Shown: in pieces, positions 1 through 7,526 of the stretch | Numbering within the stretch: the stretch's first letter is position 1 | Layout of the letters: the number at the start of each line of letters is the position of its first letter | Source: Candidatus Omnitrophota bacterium | GTDB lineage: Bacteria > Ratteibacteria > UBA8468 > B48-G9 > DTJG01 | Length of the DNA stretch: 55,032 bases | Assembly (NCBI GenBank): GCA_023484085.1 | Contig: JAMDAS010000019.1 | Coordinates: forward strand, 1 to 55,032 | Reading direction: 5' to 3' | Position numbers and translations under genes: made by a program | Notes under the pieces: model-generated | Told to the model about the DNA's origin: nothing | The model's database searches: none | What the model saw: the letters and a program-made list of their open reading frames with translations, nothing else

Positions 1-140
1 TTCCCGGTACGGTAATTATGACCGGAACGCCTTCAGGCGTTGGTTTTGCAAGAAAGCCCCCTGTATTTTTAAAAGACGGGGACGTTGTTGAAGTGGAAAT
101 AGAAAACATCGGCATTTTAAAAAACAGGATAACAATTTAG
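1..140 (+). CDS. Fumarylacetoacetate hydrolase family protein, C-terminal fragment (truncated by window start)
   Basis: Frame 3 reads [45 protein letters not shown], the typical FAH-family C-terminus (TGTPSGVG motif). Confidence 0.85.
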   Translation, partial: PGTVIMTGTPSGVGFARKPPVFLKDGDVVEVEIENIGILKNRITI

Positions 141-153
141 TGGAATAAATATT

Positions 154-180
154 GTTTGACATGTTTTTATATGCTATAAT
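154..180 (+). promoter_or_regulatory. Putative promoter for the riboswitch transcript (extended -10 TGcTATAAT at 172-180)
   Basis: TATAAT with upstream TG, just 5' of the riboswitch. A TTGACA-like -35 is present but badly spaced. Confidence 0.45.
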
Positions 181-199
181 AAAAAAATAATTAAGGAAA

Positions 200-390
200 G
201 ATTGCAGATACTTTTAAAGAGTTTAATAGGGAAGACTGTGCAAAGCAGTCACGCTCCCGGCGCTGTAAGGGTTACAAAGGTCTTACCATTAAAGGGAAAG
301 AGCCACTGCTTATAAGCGGGAAGGCTGACCTGAGGATAAAACCCGAGTCAGAAGACCTGTCTGCAAAAGGATTCTCTGCGGAGTTCAGGG
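200..390 (+). ncRNA. Cobalamin (B12) riboswitch
   Basis: Core AATAGGGAAgactGTGCAAagcagtcACGCtCCCGGCGCTGTAA and a B12 box AGTCAGAAGACCTGTC at about 346-361 match the cobalamin riboswitch consensus. Confidence 0.9.
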
Positions 391-422
391 AAATATATAT
401 GGGTTAAGAAAAAAGGGTGCAG

Positions 423-450
423 CCCACCGGAAGGTGGGTTTTTTATTTTA
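423..450 (+). terminator. Intrinsic terminator as riboswitch expression platform
   Basis: CCCACC-GGAA-GGTGGG stem-loop followed by TTTTTTATTTT, between the B12 aptamer and the first ORF. Confidence 0.8.
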
Positions 451-469
451 ATAGGAGGGGGTGATACAG

Positions 470-562
470 GTGAAGAAAAAGGTTATCGCCAGCAGAAAAT
501 CATGCAAGGCAAAAGGAACAGGTCTATCTCATTATATTTTAGTTGATAAAAAAAATAAGTAA
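470..562 (+). CDS. cbpA: 30-aa RiPP precursor-like peptide (CbpA-like), MKKKVIASRKSCKAKGTGLSHYILVDKKNK
   Basis: GTG start 10 nt after an AGGAGGGGG Shine-Dalgarno, stop at 560-562. It lies between a B12 riboswitch/terminator and a radical SAM/SPASM gene. Below the ORF-track size cutoff. Confidence 0.75.
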   Translation: MKKKVIASRKSCKAKGTGLSHYILVDKKNK

Positions 563-566
563 TAAC

Positions 567-608
567 ATAATCAGGGACAGGACCTATTTCCGTCCTGTCC
601 CTGATTAT
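567..608 (+). repeat. 16-bp perfect inverted repeat (hairpin) between peptide gene and radical SAM gene
   Basis: ATAATCAGGGACAGGA (567-582) and TCCTGTCCCTGATTAT (593-608), 10-nt loop. Confidence 0.9.
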
Positions 609-622
609 TTATCGGGGGTAAA

Positions 623-2038
623 ATGGTAAATTTAAACAAGACAGATAAAAAAGAATGTGCGTCATCAAGGGGTGTTTTTTTTAATACGGGTAAAGGCTTC
701 CATCTCCAGATTTTAGACGTAAAACATCCTGACTACGTTGCAGTGGTAGACCCTGATACTGCTTTCTGGGCCCTTATTGAAAAAAAAAACATTGCGGAAA
801 ACATAGATGAAAACAGTCAACTTTTAAAGAAATACAGGGAAAAGTCTGAAAAATTCTCCTCTGAAATGGAAGATCTTCGTTTTAATCTTGCTCTTTCCGC
901 AGTATATTTCAATCCCACTGAAAGATGTAATCTTAACTGTAATTATTGTTATATACCGGAATCCTTCCGTAAAAATGGCAGGGATATGTCAAAAACAGAG
1001 ATATTCAATGCACTGGATATTTTAAAAAACCACTTCAATAAAACTCTTCCCAAAGGAAGACTTCCACAGATTGTCTTTCATGGTTCAGAGCCTATGCTTA
1101 ACAGGGAATCCATCTTTGAAGCAATGGATAAGTTTAAAAATGATTTTGCTTTTGGAATCCAGACCAATGGAACGCTTTTGGACGATGAGTCCATAAAGTT
1201 TCTGTCTTCTAAAAACATAAGCATCGGATTATCCCTTGACGGGCATATAAGTAAAATTGCAGATATGACAAGAAAAAACTGGGCCCAAAAGGGCGTTTCA
1301 GAAAAAGTCGTGGAAGTAATAAAAAAATTAAAAGGGTATCATAACTATAGCGTTATCTGCACGGTAACAAACAATAACATGGCTTATCTCACGGACATAG
1401 TTGAGTTTTTTCATAATTTAGAGATCCCCTACTGCATGCTTAACCCTGTCCGCTGTACTATGCCCGGCTCAAGAAAAATAAAGCCAAAGGACCATGAATT
1501 TTCAAAATATTATCTTTCTGCCCTTGACAGAACACACCAGTTATACAAAGAAACAGGAAGAAAAATAGTGGTTGCCAATTTTGCAAACGTTCTTATGAGT
1601 ATTCTTGCTCCGAGTGGCAGAAGACTGATGTGTGACATATCCCCTTGTGGCGGCGGAAGATGTTTTTTTGCAATTTCTGCCAAAGGAGATGCCTTCCCAT
1701 GCAGTGAATTTATCGGACTGGAAGAATTCTGTGGCGGAAACATATTTAAAAATAGCATTGAAGATATTATTAAAACCAGACCGTTCATGATGGTAAAAGA
1801 AAGAAAGGTTGAGAACATTGACCCATGTTTTAGATGTGCAATAAGGCACTTCTGCGGGGCGCCATGTCCTGCTGAAGCCCATGAAATGAATGGAGATATA
1901 GAAACGACAGGGGCTTTCTGTGAACTGTATGAAGAACAGGTCAGATATGCTTTCCGTTTAATCGCAGATGGCAAAGAAGATGCATACCTGTGGGATAACT
2001 GGGATTCGGATATGATCAGTTCTTTTGAACAAAAGTAA
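623..2038 (+). CDS. cbpB: Peptide-modifying radical SAM/SPASM enzyme (CbpB-like)
   Basis: CNLNCNYC radical SAM motif; C-terminal SPASM-type cysteines (CDISPCGGGRC...CSEF...CFRCAIRHFCGAPCPAE...C). Adjacent to short peptide ORF and B12 riboswitch. Confidence 0.85.
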   Translation: MVNLNKTDKKECASSRGVFFNTGKGFHLQILDVKHPDYVAVVDPDTAFWALIEKKNIAENIDENSQLLKKYREKSEKFSSEMEDLRFNLALSAVYFNPTERCNLNCNYCYIPESFRKNGRDMSKTEIFNALDILKNHFNKTLPKGRLPQIVFHGSEPMLNRESIFEAMDKFKNDFAFGIQTNGTLLDDESIKFLSSKNISIGLSLDGHISKIADMTRKNWAQKGVSEKVVEVIKKLKGYHNYSVICTVTNNNMAYLTDIVEFFHNLEIPYCMLNPVRCTMPGSRKIKPKDHEFSKYYLSALDRTHQLYKETGRKIVVANFANVLMSILAPSGRRLMCDISPCGGGRCFFAISAKGDAFPCSEFIGLEEFCGGNIFKNSIEDIIKTRPFMMVKERKVENIDPCFRCAIRHFCGAPCPAEAHEMNGDIETTGAFCELYEEQVRYAFRLIADGKEDAYLWDNWDSDMISSFEQK

Positions 2039-2045
2039 ATTTTCC

Positions 2046-3062
2046 ATGGATATAATCACAATAGGAATAAACCATAAAACTGCAGAAATAAAAGAAAGGG
2101 AGAGATTCTTTCTTACAAAAGAAAAACTGAAACAATTTCTCACCGGATTATACGAGATAAATCCTGTAAGCGGGGTGGTTATTCTTTCAACGTGCAACAG
2201 GATGGAAATATACGTTCATATGGATTATGATTTTGAAACAGGAAAAGAAAAAATCAAGGAATTCATATATGACAATTTCAGATGTGATGAACGTATTTTC
2301 AACAAATATTTTTATATGTTTGAAAACATAGATGCAATAAAACATTTGTTCCGGGTTTCTTCAGGCATAGATTCCCAGATTCTCGGGGAAACAGAAATAT
2401 TGGGGCAGGTGAAGGATGCCTTTTTAATTGCCAATGAAATGGAGACAATGGATACTTTTATTGAGGAGCTTTTCAGTAAAGCCATTTATACAGGTAAAAT
2501 GGCAAGAAGTAAAACAAACATCTCCAGGGGAAATATTTCCGTGGCAGGCATTGCCATAAAAAAATGTGAGGATTTTTGGGGCTCTCTGGAAAAAAAGGAA
2601 TGTCTTATAATAGGAGCAGGTAACGTTGCCTCTCTTTTAAGCAAATACCTGAAAGGAAAAAATATGAAGGGGATTTTTGTATCAAACAGGACGTTTGAAA
2701 AGGCAAAAGAGCTTGCATATTTTTGTAATGGTATTGCAATAAGATTTGATAGTATTGATGAAAAATTAAAAAACGTGGACATTGTTATCAGCTCCACGTC
2801 AAGCCCCCACGTTATCCTGAAAAAAGATAAAATTATGGAGATTATGAAAGAAAGGAAAAAACCTCTTTTGATTCTGGATTTATCCGTTCCCCGTGATGTA
2901 GACCCGTCAGTTAAAGAAATCAATGACGTTTACCTGAATGACCTTGATAACCTGAAATCTGTCGTGGAGGAAAATTACAAGAAAAGAAGGAAAGAGGCGG
3001 AAAAAGTTGAAAAAATAATTGAAAACGAGATTAAAAAATTTGCAGTAGTTGAAATATCTTAG
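2046..3062 (+). CDS. hemA: Glutamyl-tRNA reductase (lacks most of the C-terminal dimerisation domain)
   Basis: GINHKTA, STCNRMEIY, GETEILGQVKDAF and GAGN motifs. The protein ends at about residue 338. Confidence 0.9.
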   Translation: MDIITIGINHKTAEIKERERFFLTKEKLKQFLTGLYEINPVSGVVILSTCNRMEIYVHMDYDFETGKEKIKEFIYDNFRCDERIFNKYFYMFENIDAIKHLFRVSSGIDSQILGETEILGQVKDAFLIANEMETMDTFIEELFSKAIYTGKMARSKTNISRGNISVAGIAIKKCEDFWGSLEKKECLIIGAGNVASLLSKYLKGKNMKGIFVSNRTFEKAKELAYFCNGIAIRFDSIDEKLKNVDIVISSTSSPHVILKKDKIMEIMKERKKPLLILDLSVPRDVDPSVKEINDVYLNDLDNLKSVVEENYKKRRKEAEKVEKIIENEIKKFAVVEIS

Positions 3063-3147
3063 ATAAGTCTGCCCCTATCATGGCACTAAAAAATCCCGGA
3101 TATAATTACTAGATTTTTTTATTTCATTTTTATGGTATTATATCTAT

Positions 3148-3316
3148 AGCCTATCCCGTTTGTGTAAAGCGATAATTCTTGAGCCAACACCTATAATAAG
3201 GGAGTCAACGCCGTCTTAGGAACGTCATCTGGAAACAGATAACAAACTTATCCGGGACGACCCCCACTTATTCAAAGGGCCTCAAAGAATTCGTTTTTTA
3301 CGGCGGGATGGGTTAT
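3148..3316 (+). ncRNA. ssrS: 6S RNA (RNA polymerase-binding)
   Basis: Closing stem CCTATCCCG (3150-3158) / CGGGATGGG (3304-3312), CTTGAGCCAACACC, and a long imperfect hairpin returning through GGGCCTCAAAGAATTCG; -10-like TATTAT just upstream. Confidence 0.7.
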
Positions 3317-3322
3317 TTCTTA

Positions 3323-3405
3323 GGGTAGGTTGCCGAGAGGACAATGGCAGCAGACTGTAAATCTGCCGGCTCACGCCTTCGGAGGTTCGAATCCTCCCCT
3401 GCCCA
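3323..3405 (+). tRNA. tRNA-Tyr (GTA)
   Basis: Cloverleaf with long variable arm, anticodon loop actGTAaat, acceptor GGGTAGG/CCTGCCC, T-arm GGAGGttcgaatCCTCC. Confidence 0.93.
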
Positions 3406-3581
3406 ATAATTTTGGCTTCCTTGAAGGGAGGATTTGAATAGAGCGAAGTAAGAAATTGTGAGCGGGCGCAACAATTTCAGCGAATGGCCGACCCCGAGTG
3501 TAGTGGGAACGAGGGGCGCCGAATCCTCCCCTGCCCAATAATTTTAGCTTCCTTGAAGGGAGGATTTGAATAGAGCGAAGT
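3388..3581 (+). repeat. 132-bp-period tandem duplication covering the tRNA-Tyr 3' end and downstream T-arm-antisense repeat element
   Basis: 3388-3449 recurs at 3520-3581 with one mismatch (CGAATCCTCCCCTGCCCAATAATTTT[g/a]GCTTCC...GAGCGAAGT). Confidence 0.9.
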
Positions 3582-3611
3582 CCGTTTCCCCCTTCTTTTA
3601 AAACTTTTCAT

Positions 3612-3682
3612 GCGGGGTTAGTTTAGTGGTAAAACATCAGCCTTCCAAGCTGATTATACGGGTTCGATTCCCGTACCCCGCT
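3612..3682 (+). tRNA. tRNA-Gly (TCC)
   Basis: GCGGGGT/ACCCCGC acceptor, anticodon loop ctTCCaa, T-arm CGGGTTCGATTCCCG. Confidence 0.93.
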
Positions 3683-3696
3683 CTTATTAAATCTAT

Positions 3697-3870
3697 AAAT
3701 ACTCAGTGAACGGTCTTTGAAATAAGTTTGGATTGTCTTTGAGGCTTTGTTTGAAAGAATGTTTTTACAAAGAAGAGAAGAGCAATCCAGAACTTATTTC
3801 CTACTTCAGCTCAGTAAATTATACCTGTCCGCCAATCTTTTAGGCGGAAACACTGTCTTAGTGAATATTT
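3697..3870 (+). repeat. MITE-like nested-palindrome repeat, copy A
   Basis: AAATACTCAGTGAACGGTCTTTGAAATAAG...CTTATTTC...CCGCC/GGCGG hairpin...AAACACTGTCTTAGTGAATATTT; homologous to copies at 10683, 33170 (inverted) and 50541. Confidence 0.88.
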
Positions 3871-3907
3871 ATTTGAAATTCAGTCTGTTTTCTGCTAAAA
3901 TAACATT

Positions 3908-5158
3908 ATGCCTTCCATTTTAATTGCTGCAATTATTTTACTTATAATAACCACCGGCCTTATTATCGGCTTTGTTCTAATAAGAAGAAGCCCAGGGGAT
4001 TCAGAAGAACTTAAAAATAAACTTATCGCCATTGAATCTGACCTGTCCAAAATAGACCCGTTACTAAGAAGCGAATTTTCCATAAACAGGGATGAAACAC
4101 GGAAATCCTTTAAAGAAAACAGAACTGAACAATCCTGCTCCCTAAAATCCTTTGAGGATAAACTCAGGGAAATTAGGGATACCGTAGAAAAAAAAATAAG
4201 TGAACTACAGATAGAAAACAGTAAAAAATTGGACGAAATGCGTGCAACCGTTGATGAAAAACTTCAAAAAACCCTGGAAAACAGACTGACAGAGTCATTT
4301 AAACAGGTAAGCGAAAGATTAGAACAGGTACATAGGGGACTGGGGGAAATGCAGACGCTTGCAAAAGGCGTTGGCGATTTGAAAAAAGTTTTGTCTAACG
4401 TAAAAACAAAAGGGGTCCTGGGGGAGATACAACTTGGAAGTATTCTTGAAAGCTTTCTTGCACCTGCACAATATGAAAAAAACGTCTCTACAAAGGACTC
4501 CAGGGAAATGGTGGAATATGCAATAAAACTGCCCGGCAAAGATGAAACAGGACAGTCTGTTTACCTGCCGATAGATTCCAAGTTTCCCCTGCAGACGTAT
4601 GATGACCTTCTCACAGCCTATGAATCAGGAAACGCTGATGAAATAAAATCAGGAATCAAATCTCTGGAAAACGAGATTAAAAAGTGTGCAAAAGACATAA
4701 AGGATAAGTACATCAATCCTCCCTGCACCACTGATTTCGGAATTTTATTTTTACCGGTTGAAGGATTGTATGCTGAAGTTGTCAGGCAGTACAATCTTAT
4801 TGAAACGTTACAAAGAGATTATAAAATCAGCATTACCGGACCCACTACCATGGCAGCATATCTTAATGCCCTGCAGATGGGTTTCAGGACACTGGCTATT
4901 CAAAAACGGACAAGTGAGGTATGGAAAATTTTAGGCGCCATCAAAACCGAGTTTGAAAAGTTTGGCGACGTACTTAAAAAAGCCCAGGAAAAAATTACCA
5001 GGGCAAGTGAAGACATTGATACCTTAGTCGGAACCAGGACAAGGAAAATCCAGTCAAAATTAAGAGCTGTCCAGGAACTGCCTGAAGAAGAATCAAAGAT
5101 TTTATTCCAGTCTGATAACCCTGAAGAAACAACTGAAGATGATAATGAAACAGAATAG
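3908..5158 (+). CDS. rmuC: DNA recombination protein RmuC homolog
   Basis: N-terminal TM helix, coiled coil, and the RmuC core (KGVLGEIQLGSILESFLAPAQYEKN...PIDSKFPLQTYDDL). Confidence 0.93.
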   Translation: MPSILIAAIILLIITTGLIIGFVLIRRSPGDSEELKNKLIAIESDLSKIDPLLRSEFSINRDETRKSFKENRTEQSCSLKSFEDKLREIRDTVEKKISELQIENSKKLDEMRATVDEKLQKTLENRLTESFKQVSERLEQVHRGLGEMQTLAKGVGDLKKVLSNVKTKGVLGEIQLGSILESFLAPAQYEKNVSTKDSREMVEYAIKLPGKDETGQSVYLPIDSKFPLQTYDDLLTAYESGNADEIKSGIKSLENEIKKCAKDIKDKYINPPCTTDFGILFLPVEGLYAEVVRQYNLIETLQRDYKISITGPTTMAAYLNALQMGFRTLAIQKRTSEVWKILGAIKTEFEKFGDVLKKAQEKITRASEDIDTLVGTRTRKIQSKLRAVQELPEEESKILFQSDNPEETTEDDNETE

Positions 5159-6104
5159 TACCGCCATAAATTCTATTCCCCGGCAGGATTATTTTTATTC
5201 ATTTAATAAATACCTGAAGGAAAGATTTGGAGAGCGTGTCCACAGAATAAGTATTGATGCGGGATTTAATTGTCCCAACATAGATGGGATGTTAAGCAAT
5301 AAAGGCTGCATTTATTGCAATAATAAGGGGTTCGTAAGGTATGATGGCAGAACCAAAACAGTAGAAGAACAAATAGAGGAATCAATGGAGTTTTATCACA
5401 GGCATATGGGCGTTAACAAATTTATTGCATATTTCCAGGCGTTTTCAAATACCTATGCAGATGTTAAAACACTGCAAAAACAATATGACGTTATCAGAAA
5501 ATTTCCGGCTATCGTTGGATTATTTATTTCAACAAGGCCTGATTGTGTTGACAGGAAAAAGATTAACCTTATTGCCCAATATAGTCATGATTATTTAGTA
5601 TGGATGGAATATGGCTTGCAGACTACGCACGATCCGATTTTAAAACAGATTAACCGTAATCATACTTATGAAGACTTTTTAAAAGCCTGTGAATTAACCC
5701 GTAAACATAACGTTAACGTTGGAGTTCATATAATATTAGGTCTGCCTTCTCAAAAACATGAAGAAATGATGCTTGATGCAAAACGACTTGCCGGTCTGGA
5801 TATACAGGGAATCAAGTTTCATGTTTTACACGTTTTAAAAAATACCAGGTTGGAACGTTTGTATGAATCCGGTAAAATCCAGCTCCTGACTAAAAATGAA
5901 TATATTCCCATTCTCTGTGATTTTTTAGAACAAATTCCTAAATCAGTTATAATATTAAGACTTGTTTCAAGTGCTTCCAGGGATTATCTTATAGCACCTG
6001 ACTGGATAAATAATAAAGGAACGTTAAAGGAAGACATAATCAGGGAATTTAAAAGAAGAGGAACGTGCCAGGGTAAAAACGGATCCATTAAAGGGACTTT
6101 TTAA
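5139..6104 (+). CDS. TIGR01212-type radical SAM protein (YhcC-like)
   Basis: FNCPNIDG...GCIYC motif, FQAFSNTYAD, FISTRPDCV; overlaps the end of rmuC. Confidence 0.85.
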   Translation: MIMKQNSTAINSIPRQDYFYSFNKYLKERFGERVHRISIDAGFNCPNIDGMLSNKGCIYCNNKGFVRYDGRTKTVEEQIEESMEFYHRHMGVNKFIAYFQAFSNTYADVKTLQKQYDVIRKFPAIVGLFISTRPDCVDRKKINLIAQYSHDYLVWMEYGLQTTHDPILKQINRNHTYEDFLKACELTRKHNVNVGVHIILGLPSQKHEEMMLDAKRLAGLDIQGIKFHVLHVLKNTRLERLYESGKIQLLTKNEYIPILCDFLEQIPKSVIILRLVSSASRDYLIAPDWINNKGTLKEDIIREFKRRGTCQGKNGSIKGTF

Positions 6105-6750
6105 AATCTCCCAACGCATTTTTTATGTCCATAGAAAAAATATCTTTTTGTTTTCTATCTCCGCTAAGTTTTGTCAGGTACCGGTTTATAATCTTCTTAT
6201 CAGTATCTGAAATTTCTGTAAAATGGATACCATACATAAACGTATTCTCTCTTTGGCCTATTTTCTTCCTTATTTCAAAGGGGATGGACATTTTATGATT
6301 TCTTAGGATTATAGATAATATATATTGTTTATCTTCATCCAGAGATTCTTTAGCCCATATCTGTGCCCCTCCTTCTGAAAGGTCAACTACTTTTATTTCT
6401 ATTTCCGTCGTCCGTAATAATTTCCACATTGGTTTTGCAGATATTGTAGCAGGTAAAATACCTATTTCCGTTCTTTTTTGAATCCTTTTATCAGGGATAA
6501 TATCACCTGATTTTATTATCACTATTTTTTGGGGGTCAGGAAGATAAACAACTGCTGAAAAAGTATATTTTTTATCATTCAGAGTAAAAAATATATCAAC
6601 CGGTTTTTTCATCCATGAATCAATAATCGTAGAAACAGGCGCTGCTATAATTTTTACCATATCAGGTATCTCTACAATATTTGCCCTGTATTCTTTTGAA
6701 CCATCATGGATAATAATTTCTTTTATGTTTTTTAATTCCTCAAAAGTCAT
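6088..6750 (-). CDS. PilZ domain-containing protein (YcgR-like, putative c-di-GMP receptor)
   Basis: Internal RxxxR-like (RIQKRTEIG) and DLSEGGAQI motif typical of PilZ. Confidence 0.75.
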   Translation of the reverse strand: MTFEELKNIKEIIIHDGSKEYRANIVEIPDMVKIIAAPVSTIIDSWMKKPVDIFFTLNDKKYTFSAVVYLPDPQKIVIIKSGDIIPDKRIQKRTEIGILPATISAKPMWKLLRTTEIEIKVVDLSEGGAQIWAKESLDEDKQYILSIILRNHKMSIPFEIRKKIGQRENTFMYGIHFTEISDTDKKIINRYLTKLSGDRKQKDIFSMDIKNALGDFKKSL

Positions 6751-6915
6751 GGTATCCTTTCAAAAAATTCCTTCCACAAATTTACATTACCAAATACATT
6801 AACATAATTTTGAAATAAATAAAAAATATAAATTCTGAAATCCAGATATAAAGAATTTTAGGCACAACGCAAAAATTTGACAGGTATCCGTTACCCTGAT
6901 ATAATTTTTTACATT

Positions 6916-7173
6916 ATGGGAAGAAAAAAACAATGTAATGGCAGGGATTCAAGACCTAAAAAACTTGGCGTAAAGGTATCCCAGGGAAACACCGTAAAAG
7001 CAGGGAACATTATAGTAAGACAAAAAGGTTCACGGATATACCCCGGTAAAGGTGCTGACATGGGTTCTGACTGGACAGTATATGCTGTACAACAGGGAAT
7101 TGTAAATTTTACAAAAAGCAGAGGAAGAAAAGTTGTTGAGATTTTGCCCTTGCCGGTTGCTACGGTCCAATGA
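6916..7173 (+). CDS. rpmA: 50S ribosomal protein L27
   Basis: NGRDSRPKKLGVKVSQGNTVKAGNIIVRQKGSRIYPG. Confidence 0.93.
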   Translation: MGRKKQCNGRDSRPKKLGVKVSQGNTVKAGNIIVRQKGSRIYPGKGADMGSDWTVYAVQQGIVNFTKSRGRKVVEILPLPVATVQ

Positions 7174-7526
7174 CCTTATCTGAAATTGCCATTATTCCGG
7201 TCAGGGAGGTTGAAAAGGACGTAAAGAAAAAAAGATTAATGAAAATCTTTTCAGATAATGAACTCAGGTATTGTTTCAGATTTAAAAATTCATCCGTTCA
7301 CCTTGCAGGTAAATTAGCTGCAAAAAAGGCTTCAATAAAAATTCTCAGAAAAATCATCGGGCAGAATTACGCCCCGCGTGACATTGAAATAATAAATTTA
7401 CGTTCCGGAAAACCTGTCATAGTCCTTGGTAAAAAAGAACAAAACAAAAACCCTGAAATATCTCTTTCTATTTCACATACAAAAGACATTGCCGTTGCTT
7501 TATGCACTGCAAATGCAAATGTTTAA
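7170..7526 (+). CDS. acpS: Holo-[acyl-carrier-protein] synthase-like 4'-phosphopantetheinyl transferase
   Basis: VREVEKD, FSDNELRYCF, LAGKLAAKKASIK, LSISHTKDIAVA. Confidence 0.88.
   Translation: MTLSEIAIIPVREVEKDVKKKRLMKIFSDNELRYCFRFKNSSVHLAGKLAAKKASIKILRKIIGQNYAPRDIEIINLRSGKPVIVLGKKEQNKNPEISLSISHTKDIAVALCTANANV

Noticed and set aside
1510-1974. Antisense ORFs overlapping the radical SAM gene (1510-1974, 1541-1882) and similar antisense ORFs elsewhere
   Set aside because: No family resemblance, and they overlap well-supported genes on the opposite strand.
3388-3581. Possible CRISPR array, given repeated units near 3388-3581
   Set aside because: Only two long units with a tRNA-derived repeat; no regular short repeats with unique spacers and no cas genes in the window.
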